Origin: Carya illinoinensis
Taxonomy: Eukaryota > Streptophyta > Magnoliopsida > Fagales > Juglandaceae
NCBI RefSeq assembly: GCF_018687715.1
Contig: NC_056766.1
Coordinates: forward strand, 28,362,433-28,426,432
DNA length: 64,000 nucleotides
Direction: 5' to 3'
The notes below the pieces were generated by a model, which saw nothing but the letters and a program-made list of their open reading frames with translations, was not told the origin of the DNA and made no database searches. Positions 14,301-27,400 of the stretch are shown piece by piece. The position numbers and the translations under genes are program-made. Each line of letters opens with the position of its first letter. Position 1 is the first letter of the stretch.

Positions 14301-15445
14301 CACTAGGCATTAAAACAATTTTTTTTTTTTTTTAATCGGTAAACAAGTTTTTATTGACCAAAATAATAGGCAAAAGCCCAAGTATACGGGACATATACAA
14401 GAGCAAAACCTATGAATGCTTAGTTTAGAAGCAAGTTATTAAACTAGGCATTAAAGCAAGTAGCACTTCAATGAGTAAAATAAGAACCTGTTGCATGTGA
14501 TCCTTGTTAGCCTGTGCTTCCACTTTCAATTTTTCAATCTCTTCCTTTGCCATGTGTAGTTCAGCAATAACCTAGTTTGAATTCAACCAAAAAGTCAAAT
14601 AAAGATCACAGGTATTGAGGTACATATTTAGTTCAGATTGCAACAATCTAGCAAGAGTAGGGCTTTCATTCAGTAACTACAATGTTACCTTTAGAATAAC
14701 AGCAAGAAATTCATTAATAATTGGATTACCAAGAGATTCAACAAGCTGCCTGATGTTTTAAAGAACCTCTAACAGGCAGTTAAATTCACTTCTATCTTGT
14801 TCTAATGCATGCTGACAAACTGTCTCGTACAATGAGTACCAAGTTTGTTTGATTACTAGACTTATACACCACATAGGAACATATGCATTAGTACCTATTT
14901 AAAAAAATTATATGCATTAGTATCATAAGCTTCGATATGTAGCAAAAAGATTACAGTTCCCACACTGTATAGCACCTAAATGATGCATGGTTTCTGCACT
15001 TAGTGGATGTATGTGAGTTCAGGATACGAGCCCATGGCATGTGGACAGTATGTGGTTCATTCCTGACCCGCAACCTTAATAAAGATAATAACAAAAAAGA
15101 ACATCAAGTGTCGTTTAGACATGTGAACATCAAGTAAATCTCAACCGGAATTGGATACCCTCATCCAATCGCAGTTCCATTTGAGTGCTCTCGGTTAGAC
15201 ATTGCCAGAAAATGCTAACAATTGTTGGGCTCTCTTTGCTTCCTTATATATATATTAATTGATAGGCAGACCAGAGGACTGCTAAGGCCGTGGGCAAACA
15301 AAACAATAAAGGCAGGGAGTGGCTCATGAGTCGCAAAAGAGAAAATACATTCTCAACCCCTTGACTTAGGATTAGTCAGTTCTATTTCTCAATTGGGGTA
15401 CTGGGGGGAGAGAGAAGAGGAGAAGGAGGAGGAGGAAGAGAGAAA

Positions 15446-15477
<32 letters not shown>

Positions 15478-18400
15478 GGGTGGGGTGGGGCCGGCACAGG
15501 GTGGGGGTGGCAGTGGGCAAGGGATATAACTCATGGGTAGAGTGTCACCTTGATGTGGCAAAAGTAAAGATAAAAAGAGAAACAGATGCCTCGAATGAGA
15601 TGATAGGGAGAAACCTTTTTAAGTTATAAGATGAAACATCCAAAAAATTGAACTTCTTAAAGGACCAACACTCAAAGTTCAACAAATCAAACAGCTGACA
15701 TTCCTAAAAGTACTAGTCAGAGATTAAGTAGAGAGATAATGAGCAACACTAACCCCATTGCTTGACAGAGACGAAGGTTCACCTCCACCATCTATCTCAA
15801 CATCCTGCACCCATAGAAAGAAACAAAATTGAAAAAAAAAAAAAAAAAACAAACAAACAAACAAAAACAAATTACTTAAGTATGTTTTCCTATGGGAAAC
15901 ACCTATATTCTGTCTTGGGGTATCACTCCCTTCAAGGTCCAAGGTTCAATACCTCATGAGTGCAAACAATACTTTGGGGCCACACCCCCTAGTGAAAAAC
16001 CAGCAATTTAACCGGTTCCGTGTAGGGAAATTTCCGAGGGTGCGGGTACATGGGACCAAGGTTTACTCTGCAAGGGTGGGTCCAAAGGGCCCTGCCTTGG
16101 AGAGGTTCCCAGACAGTTAAAATAAAAGACAACGAACAATCTTTGCAAAAATCTGACAGCAAGGACCAGAATTGGATAACCCAATTAAAGAGTGCTGTAC
16201 ATCTGAAGTGCTCGAACATGACTTTTTCAAAGGCATATAAATCTACCATCACAGCCTTTCAACACTGATAGCCACACTGCACTAGAAAATAAAATAACAA
16301 GCATATAGGAAAGAATGCTTGAAGATGACTTTTTAAAACATCTGATGATAAATCAATATTTCAAAACATATAGGAAAAGAAAGAGCAAATTCTGATAATA
16401 AACTAAAACTTCAAATAACGAGCACAGTGCATACAAAATGGTGCAAATATTTACCGTAGCACGTGCAGATTTGATTTTTCTCTCTAGATCAGACAATTTC
16501 ACCTGAGTGAGCAATGAAAGGAGCAAATGGTAATGAATGGTACGGCATAAAAGCATGAGCCAACTATAAGTTCCAATTACTGCTGATAATAAGAAAATAG
16601 GGCAATAACACACTGCCATGATTCAGTGAAGCTTCAAAATGGTGAAAAGAAAAAGAAGAAAGACCTCTGCCACTGCGGCTCTGGATTCAGCAGCTGCAAC
16701 AGCTCGCAAAGCATTAGCCAATTCTTTTCCCATTTCTTCAACTTGTCTCATTGCATTTTTTATAGTCTGCTCACGATCTACCGTGAGGTTCCGAACACTG
16801 TCCCGCTCTTGTTGGACCTCTCTCTTAGCCTCAGCCCATTCCCTCTAAATAGAATAAGAATAAGAAGAAGAAGAAGATGATGATGATATTTCCAAGAAAA
16901 AACCATGCAGTATCTATAAACGGAAATCCAAAGGTCAGTAGCCATATAAAAGGAGGAGCTGAACAAGAAAACTGCAAGTCAATAAAGATCCATCCACAGC
17001 ATAACGATCAAGAACTTGTTGAAACAAACCTCAACTTGCTTTATATGCTCCTCTTGTTTTCTCCTCTCAGTAGCTCTTGCCTCCTGTAATTCCCAAGAAG
17101 AAATCAAACCATATAACCAAATGATGCATCTGAAGCTGCACCAATTAGAGAAAAAGAAACAAATTTAACAAAATGAGCTACCTCACGAACTTCCTCAGCA
17201 CTCTGAATGGTGTCCAAACTAGCCTGCATAGAACTATATTAGACAAGAACCACATATCATGCTAAACTAAAAATTCCATAATCCCAACCTGTAGACGATA
17301 GACCCTCTCTGACAAACCACGAACTTCATCGCAAGCTCTCTTCTCAGCACTAACTAACATTTCCTTTTCATTCTTTAGAACAGATACCTGTTTCGTTAAA
17401 AGATAAAAAGTGAGCCTTATCATAGGAGAGAGTCAACAGACAAGTTGATGAAATCTTCACCTCCATAGTCAGCTTCCGAGAAAGATCCTCAGCAACATGC
17501 AGAGATTCAGAACTTTCACGCAGCTTTCGTTGGTAGTCAATTATTAATTGTGAAAACTCCACATTTCTAGCTAAAATGCCATTGGTTTCAATTCTCTGGT
17601 ATGTTATACATCACAAAACTTGACACATCAGGACATGATGCACCATATCTAGAAGATAATCAATGGGATATAATGATTGGGAAAGGGGGTTGGGTGGATG
17701 AGAGGAGAGAGAGATAGAGAAAGAATGAAAAATACGAAAGACAATGATGAAAAAGTCAAACAATATGATCACCTGATGGTCAAATTCCTTCATAAAGCTA
17801 TCAAGTCTCTCTCTAGCAAAATTTGCTTCCAGAGCCAACTTGTCACGCTCTGTTCGTAATGATATAATCTCACTCCTACCATTAAACATCAAATATTTGG
17901 AATGAGCAACAGATCACATAGGATGAAGTGTTCTATAATACGGATATGACCTGTGCATTATGTCCAACTCCAACACTGACTATTGTATATTTTTTTTATA
18001 AGAACACTGACTACGTACATTGGTGGTCCCCCAGCCACTAAATCACATACAGGTCCAACTCATTCATCCACATGTCATATTGAGCATATCGATTGCACAA
18101 AAGCAACACTAGGAAGTAATTGTAGGCATCCCGCTCCATCCACAATCATTATTGCGATAGCGGATGACCTCAACACAGCCAGTCTTCAACCAAATTCTGT
18201 AAACATTCCCCTCCACTTTCAAGTTTTGTTTTAGTCTGCACTCCACACACTCTCTCTGCCACATCCTCCACTACCACCCTTCCTCTCCTCCTAATCTCAT
18301 CATATTCAAGCCCCATCATCAGGTAATGGCACTGGATACAGTAGAGTTACAGATAGGGAGGCACAATGGCAAGCTCATGAAAGCAGGGAACTGAATTCTT

Positions 18401-21400
18401 CTAAGTAGTGACGACTGTCCCATATACATTTGGAAAAAAGATAAAAGAACAGCAATTGTTCAAACCCATAACCAAGTTTGGTGGTAATTTTGCTAATACT
18501 ATTTCGATAATTTGGAGGTAACTTTGCCAATACTACTTTTCCAAGAAGTTAGTAGTTTTCATTTGCATAACATGGCTAGTAGTAGTAAAAAGACAATTAG
18601 TATATACACAATGAAAACCAATGGTAAAAGAAACATGAAAAAAAGAATCTAATGACCAAGGCTCCAACACAGAAATAAGTTCGATCTCTCCCGCTATATC
18701 CAAAAATCAAAATACTTAAAAGTTTAAAGCAGGATTGCCGCTCCAAACATATACATCAGGATTTAGAAGTTAACAAATTTACCGAGACTTCACCAGTTCG
18801 TCTTCAAGACATCTCACTCGCTCCCCAGCCTGCTCCTGGGCCTTCTTAGAAGCTTCCTATATTATTTGTGTATATGGAAAATTTGAGAAAATATAAAGTA
18901 ACAATTACGGTCCAGTTATTTGGTAACAGCCTCTGTAGCCATACCTGGGATCTTTCAAGGAGAAGCTTCAGATTGGTCCTCCCATCATCTGCAATGACCA
19001 AATTGCAATTGTAAAAATCCAAAAACAAAAAAAATACAAAAAAAAACAAAAAACAAAAAGAGAAGAAGAAGAAGAAGATGCAAGACACCATGAACTTGCA
19101 ACACAAATCAGGTCAACTGATGATACATTCAATTTCTACACGACTTTCCTATGTGGTAGAAAGCAGCTTCCAACTAGGTGACCGAATTTTCAAAGACAGG
19201 CTCAGATTTGCTATACGTTTATAGAACAAAAAACAAAATGTCCACAAAAGAAACCAAAATGGGGGGGTAAGAAAAGAAAACCAAAACATGAATTTGGTAT
19301 GCCTAAAAAAGCATTAATTATCTTATATCACAAAACATTGGGATGGAGCGGAATTTCATGCTTATCAAACTGCAGAGAAATCCTAATGTTGCAATATTTT
19401 CCAAGGACAAATTATCTTGCAAATAGGATAAAAACATTGATTTCAATAGGGGAGAGAGAGAGAGAGCAAATGCAGGGAGGGACCTGGAGCAGCTTCAGCA
19501 GAATGGGAAAGAGATGATTGATGTATATGTTCCTCTTCATATAACCTTTTGTACATTGCAACCTATGAAGAAAATGTAAACAAGAGATATAAAGCCAAGA
19601 AATCTTTATCACCAAAAGCACACCACAATTAGGTAATTGTTAAATCACTACTTGTTCGAAACATTAAAGCTGATGGGAAGAGATGAATTTAAAAAATTAA
19701 ATCCTAATAGTAATAATAACAACAACAATAACAATAAGAGTAATAATAATGACAATAAAAAGAGTGATCATAAAAATAATACAAGTACCAACAGCATGTC
19801 AAGTTGCTGAAATTATAGTTTCAATCTCCCCCCATCCACCAAATATAGCATTGATTTGCATGGAAATTGTGTCAAGCATTACACATTCTCTATATGTAAA
19901 ATAATTAAAATACACTTAAATAGACACCGATAACCCCTATGAATAAATTGGGTCCTCTGTTTGTTAAATTTCTTCAACTGAATCCTTCTATTTTGGGTAT
20001 TTAAAGTAATGGGGACCACAAGCTTTTATTTCCTGACATGGTGGTTCTAGTAGTTGTCATGGAGGCAGTGGTAGTAGTGGCCCATATGGTTGCCATGATT
20101 ATAGAAGGGGTGGGTGTACAGTGAGTAGTGTTCATGAAAGAGCCAAGTACACTTAAGCGCAAACGCTGCCTAGAGCCTAGGCACAAATTATAAGTGTGCC
20201 TGGTTGAAGTAAAGCACATAATTTAAATAGTATGTATAATAATAAAAAGCGAGTATTATAGTTTTTCATTTAAACCCTTGGGGGTTAGCTCAAGTGGTAA
20301 GAGCCTTGGCCTTGGTGGTATTCTCCCTTCAGGTTTAAGGTTTAAACCCATGGGTGCAAACAATTTCTCGGGGCAGCATCCCATTGGTGAAAAGCCAATG
20401 ATTGACCTGATCTGGGTGATGGAGACGCGTTCTTCGAGTCTGGTGTTTAACTATGCTAAAGATTTTGCATTTGCACAATCTCCAAAATTCCACGTAATAA
20501 AAATATATATATATATTCCTTTTAATTTACATTGTCGGTATTTTGCAACTTTACTCATCTAAAGGGAAAATTAGGAGAATATTGAACTTGGCTATTCAAA
20601 GCATCATTTTCCCTAACTTTTTTTTAGATGTAGTTCACAAGGATCTCCAGAACTTAGCATACAATTGTAAAAATAAAGAAATATTATGCAAAAAATACAT
20701 AATTAAATTTGTATCAATTGCATACCATTCAGTATTGAATTTAAAACAAGCAAACAACTCAATGTTCAACAATTTGCCAACAACTAGCACCTCATACCCA
20801 TATTTTTAAGGTATGATTTCGCCCATTGAACAGAAATTTTAAATTAAGGGTCAATTGCATAGACTTAACGGTTGGTGGAAACATTGATAAAGTGGTGGTA
20901 ATTTGAAGGAACAAAGTGTAATTTACTCTACCAATTATAATAATAACTACAGGCTAGCAGCAAAACAAAGGTAGGCCTTGATGAAAGCATACAGAGGCAT
21001 GAAGAGATTCAATCATGCGCCCTTGCTCCTCAGCTCTTTGTAACACAGCAGCTACTCTAGAGGCAGATTCATCAGTATGCCTTTTGAGCTCCATTTCAAA
21101 CTTTTCCTGCAATCAATATATATCAAAGTATCAAGCAGGCTTTTTCAACTGAAAAAGTTCTATTTGCCAAAAAGCAATTGCCAAGTGGTCAGATACTATT
21201 TTCGTGACCAACCTTGAACTCCATCTCTCTACTTTCAACCTTATCAGAAAGACTGCGCACAAGGCTCCTGAGTTGGACATTCTGCTCCACCAATCCATTT
21301 ATGTCCTTAAAGGTCAACTGTATACATATTTCCCCCAAAAGTATCATCAGCTACACATCAATCACTTCAACAGCATAAAAGCAGACATGTAAGGAGTCAT

Positions 21401-24400
21401 GTTGAAGAAAAACAAGCAAGAAACTTACAAGGCGTTCTGAAATTACTTTTTCAGTATCAGACTCTGCATCCGTCGCAACAACAATTATACCATCATCAAG
21501 ACCATCAAGCCCAAAAGATCCACAACGAAGTTGTATATCTCGGCATTCCTTAAGGAGAACTGTCACCTAAGAAATTTTTTCCAAACAAAACTAGAATGGT
21601 AAGCTTGCACTGAACACAACTATTGAAGCACTACAAATATACCTTTGATGGAAAAAAATTTTCTTGAACAATGTAACACTTCAGCAAAATGAATATAGTA
21701 TCATACGGAAATGTAGTGCACATTAAAACAGTCAGTTAAACCATTTGCATTCCATTGTCACATGCAGTCATACACAGTCACAGGCATACAGGAGCCATGA
21801 TGTGTCCAGATGCATGTTTGATAAACACAACACAAAACAAATTTTTTAGATTATATTCTTTAAGTACAATAAAATTGCCAATAGCCAAAGGCCAACACAT
21901 TAAGACATAATTTGCTCAATTTTAAAGCAACAAGCAAAAAAAGAGTAGAAAAAAGTTGAAACTAAAAATACATTAATGATGGTTATCATACTTATCAAAA
22001 AATAATAATGATTCTGATCGTAAAACAAATTAAAACCATGGCTAATCGATTGAAGCATAAATGAAAGGAGGGTATGGAAGAAGGCAAACGAAAGGAATAG
22101 AAAGAAGATCAAGAAGTGATTTAAGGACAATGCAGCTGTCCATTTTCAGTAACTCAATGCAAACATTCATGGATAGCGTTTAGATGATGTTCATGGCATC
22201 TATCATTATGCTTTGATGTTGAGAATAAAAATCTCTTCCCGAAACAACAAACAAAAGACATAAGTGGTATAATCAACAATGATTATAATACAGAAGAATT
22301 GAACCTTTTGCATCAACTAAGTAATCATTAGAACTGACAATGCTCATTACTTTTACCTGCTTCTGAAGGTCAACTATCTCTTTTTGAGCAAGAACATAGT
22401 CACGTTCATGTCTCCTCAATTCAGCCTGGAAGATATAACTGTCAGCACAACATGAGAAACATCATTGAGACTTACAACTTGATAATATGTCAGACCTTTA
22501 ATTCCTGGATGGTTTTCTCCAAGCTAGCCTGTTCAGAAAGCAAGTTCTGCATTTTTTGGTTGATCACAGAGTATGCCTCTGCGAGTCTCTCATGTTCCGC
22601 TGCACAAATATAAATTACTTTATTAATGTAACAATATACAAGCTAAGCAACAAGTTTAAAAACACCAAACTTCTGCTTTAAGCTAAGCAATATTTACTCA
22701 TTAAGTTTACATGGTAATACATAGCAAATAATCAATCTCAAGTAATGATCAGAAGACCAGTCAAGATTATAAGAAATATTTTATAAATTGTTAATATATT
22801 CATTTTTCAAAACTAGACGTCACTAGATCAATAGCTAGGCCAGATTTATCAGCATTTCCCCCATAATATAATCCCACATGAGCATCAAACAGCTGTTTGG
22901 GGCACTTTTGCATTAAGAAATGCTTTAGCCACAAGAGAATTTCACAAAAGTAAACCCACAATCTGACGTGGTTTGAATTGGTACATCAGATTATAGAGTT
23001 AATTTTAGTGTAACTTAGATCTAATGTATCACATGAAACTATATTAGTTTGTGAGTTTACTTTTGTGAAATTTCTCTGTAGCCATAGCACTTTTTTGAAT
23101 TACAAAGGACATGAGGCTTCAAAATTTGTGAAAAAGATGCCTATTTGAGGTCTATTCTTGATACGACCCCTTAGCCACTTAAAATATTGACCTATAAGCA
23201 GAGATTGGCTGCATATCTAAATTAATTTGACTCAAAAACTAACAATACTCACATATTGTGGAAATCACATTTTCCCCATACCATGAAGAAAACAGCTGAA
23301 GCATTTCAAACATAACATTAGAAGATGATAGGTCCTCAACAACTATGTCAATGTTAGCAAATACCTCTTTCGTCCAAAATGACTTCAGCTTTCTCCTCTA
23401 ATTCATATAAGACCTGCAAAACCAGATTAAATCTAAACTAAGCCCTCTCTCACAAATTAAGAAAATGACATCCAATGCATGTAAATATTTTGTGCCTAAC
23501 ACAAATTGAAAGATCAAATGAGGACAACGGTTAACGTAAGGTAGTAAGAGGCATTTGAAAAACTGGGTTAAGATTTAATTTCAAAAGGGCAGAAAGCATC
23601 AAGCAAACTGTAGCAGGCATACTACAAAGAAACTATACTATAATCTATTTCCAAAAACAAGAACAGATAGTCAGCCCAACATTACAACTATCAAGCAGAG
23701 ATAGGGAGAAGCAATTCAAAACCTATGTTAAAGGCAGTAAACTTGAAACCATAGGGCACATTTGGTATACAAAATAAGACCCTGAAATGGAGTACCATTC
23801 CTCCAGAATAGGTACTCTGTAGTTTTATTGTGCTTGAAATGGACCAGAAACTGTTTTACACTAGCAATCATCCTCTCGTGAAGATTATACATGCATTAAT
23901 GCACAGAACAGAGAATACCCGTTGCAAAATGGCCTCAGACTGCTTCCTTCCCAACTGCTCATGTCTTAGGGCATCAACAGCCTCTTGATATTGTGAATAC
24001 ATTTTAGCCAGCTGAACAGAAAGAAATGCAAGTAAAAAAACAAAAATTTAAAAAAGTAATTAAAATGCAAGAACAAGAAAATAGTAAAGTTAAAATAACT
24101 CACACTCCAACCATCACGCAGGAGTGAAGCTGCCAAGGCTGTTCCTGAAACACCTGCTGGAATCTTGGGGACAATCATGTGAGCATCCTCAACCACGTCA
24201 TTTGTTTCAAAAGAATTCAACAATCTGCCAAAAAAACTTATGTAAGATTTGGTCAAAGTAACTTGGTAAAATATACCATCTGCATCCAACCATAACATTA
24301 AAAATTAGCATCACGAAGATATTACATTGTGCCTAGTTAATACTACATTATATTTAAGAAAGTTAAAACCATGACATAATGTAATTAAAACAGCGGAATA

Positions 24401-27400
24401 AAGAATTCAACTAGAGTTTAGTTACAACAACACTTCAAAAATGTGAAATATCAACATTCCACACCGCATATGGATAGTAACCTAAGAAATATCTCCACCA
24501 ATAATTACTGTCCAACCACATACAACATGAGTGCAGAAAAAGAGAAATCACGTCTCATATTTCTTTATAAATTTCCAGCAGCTGCCTAATATCCTTGGAT
24601 GAAAGATTTCCTCTCTTCCCATGAATTACCTTGGTCTTCCTTTGGGGGTAGCTGCAAGATCTATATCAATTTGAGATACAGTGGTGGAAAAGATTGAACA
24701 CAGATTGGCAAGTTGGAAGAGATTATATCTCTCAAAGGTGGTAGGATCACTTTTATCAAAAGTGCTCTTTCTAATCTACCAACGTATTTTTTATCTATAT
24801 TCTCAATTCCATCAAGTGTGGCAAACTGCATTGAGAAGTTGTATTGTGATTTTCTTTGGAGTGGGATAGGAGAAGAATTTAAGTATCATCTAGTCAAGTA
24901 GGATAAAGTATGCTCTCCAGCCTCTTCGGGTGGGTTGGGTATTAGAAATTTGAGGATTTTCAATCAAGCCTTGATTGAGAAATGGTTAAGGAGGTTCACA
25001 GTGGGACTTTGGAAACACATCAGAACAAGGTGAGGGATTTTTACTCGGTATACTCGACTAGTGTTGGGTGATAGATCTAGAATAAAATTATCGACTCGCC
25101 CGTGGTGTGGGGATCAAGCCCTAAAGTATTCATTCCCATCAGTATTTAGAATTGCACGTGAGAAAGATGGATCGGTGGCTAATTGTATGGAGTTCTCGGG
25201 GGATCTAGTCCAATGGAACGTGAATTTCACTAGAGCAGCCCAAGATTGGGAACTTGGCAGCATTGAGGAGTTCTTTGGTCTTCTATACACCATAACGCCA
25301 AGAACACAGAGAAGACAAGATGTGGTGGATACACACCGGTAAGGTACATTCTCAGTCCTTTCTTTTTTAAAGTCTCTTACACAACCACAGAATACGCATT
25401 TCCCATGGAGATGGATATGGAGAAACAAGGCGCCTCCCAAAGCGACATTTTTTGTATGGACAACAGCATTAGGTAAGATCTTGATGATGGATAATCTACG
25501 GAAGCATAAGGTGATCATCGTAGATTGGTACTATATGCGTAGGAAAAGTGGTGAAACTGTGAATCATTTACTGTTGCATTGTGAGGTTGTTGGAACGTTA
25601 TGAATGAAGTGTATAATAGATTGGAGTAAGCTTGGGTTATGTCTACCACAGTGACAAAGCTCTTGGCCAGTTGGACAAATCTATGAGATTTCCCACAAAT
25701 CTCAACAGTGTGGAAAATGGTCCCGATTTGTATTATGTGGTTTCTATGGATGGAGCCAAATGACCGGATGTTTGAAGACAAAGAACACTCTATAGAGGAA
25801 CTTACTTTTTGTTAGAACATTATTTTTATGGGCCATAGCTATAGATGTTAATGGCCTAGGCATTCATGACTTTCTGGTTTCTTTTTCTTCTTCCTAAATA
25901 GGCATTAAAAAGAGACGAGAGTCGGTTGACCATCCACTACTTCATTGTGAGATTGCCAGGACATTGTAGAATGAAGTTTTTGCTTGGGTGGGATTAGCTT
26001 GGGTGATGCCAAGGTGGGTAGTGGACCTCCTAGCTTCTTGGAAAGCCATCCAGGGTAACTCTCAGATTGCCTCCATTTGAAAGATGGTTCCAATATATTT
26101 ATGGTGGTTTATTTGGAGGGAGAGGAGCTAAAGAAGTTTTGAAGATCAAGCATGGTCAATAGAGGAGCTTAGAAGTCTATTTTTCAATACTTAACTCCAT
26201 TGGTTGATTGTAATTTATTTTCATGGCTTGTCATTTCATGAATTCCTTGTATCTCTAAATTAAGCATGCATAGGTGTTGCTCTTGTACATGTCCTATATA
26301 CTCAAGCTTTTGCCTATTCTTCTGATCAATAAAATCTTATTTACCGATAAAAGAAAAAGAAAAAAGATAGGCGTTAACTTGTGTATACCAACTATACTTG
26401 GGCTAAGTATATTATTATTAATACAATCATTTACTTATCAAAAAAATAAAAATAAAAAATCTTTATTTGCTGCATGATTTCTGATAAAGAGAGGAGACTA
26501 GACATTTAAAGAACCAAAAATATATCTGCGTCCAACAGTTCCAAAAGCACCAAAATAAAGATAACATGAAATATGAGCAAGTCAGACCTAAAACGGAAAG
26601 CAAGGCAGAAAGGTTGGTTGCCATTGGATGTGCAAGTTAACATGAAGGGTTTGAATGGTTTTGAAATTTAGTGTGGTTATCGAGCCCTCAATTGGGTGTT
26701 TCCAGCTATTTTTCGGTTGGCTTCAGATTGGTACGCTGTTGTATCTAATCTGCTTGTTCGTTCTAATGACTCACTTCAGTGGGATGTTTGCTTCGCTAGA
26801 GCTGTTCAAAATTGGAGGATTGATGAAGTTTCAGCTTTCTTCAGTTTTTTATACTCTTGAGGTTTGGTGGTAATGATAGGGATAGGATGTTGTGCAAGTC
26901 CAAGAGGTTTCTTGGGGAACCCCACACCCTCCTCATGTATCATCTTTTCTACTTGTTTAATGAAACTTACTCGCTCGCTTAGGGAAATAAAAAAAAAAAA
27001 AAAGGAGATTTGGGAATCTCACCAGGATCACAGTGCCACCGACGCTGGCCAGGCTGGCCACCCTTTGGTGGCGGCCACCACAAGGTGGCTAATGGACTTT
27101 TTTTTTTCCCTAATTTTTGTTTAAAATATTATTTTTAAAATATGCCACCACAAGGTGGCTACTGGATTTTTTTTCTTTTTTTCTAATTTTTGTTTAAAAT
27201 ATTATTTTTAAAATTTATTTTCAAAATATTTGATCTTTGTGAAAATTTCAGTTAGATTAAAATTGCATGATCCGAATAAGGGATGCATGTTGGATGATTT
27301 TATGAGACAAAGGTGTGGTTTGGATAGTGAGTTTAGAAGAGATAAGTTGAGATAAAAGTTGAAAGTTGAATAAAATATTGTTTGAATATTATTTTTTAAA

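Noticed and set aside
15393..15629. Plus-strand frame with a long poly-Gly tract
   Set aside because: Produced by the G homopolymer; no conserved sequence around it.
20278..20360. Candidate tRNA gene
   Set aside because: A box is good but no cloverleaf can be drawn and the B box is changed; two dispersed sister copies show it is a SINE head.
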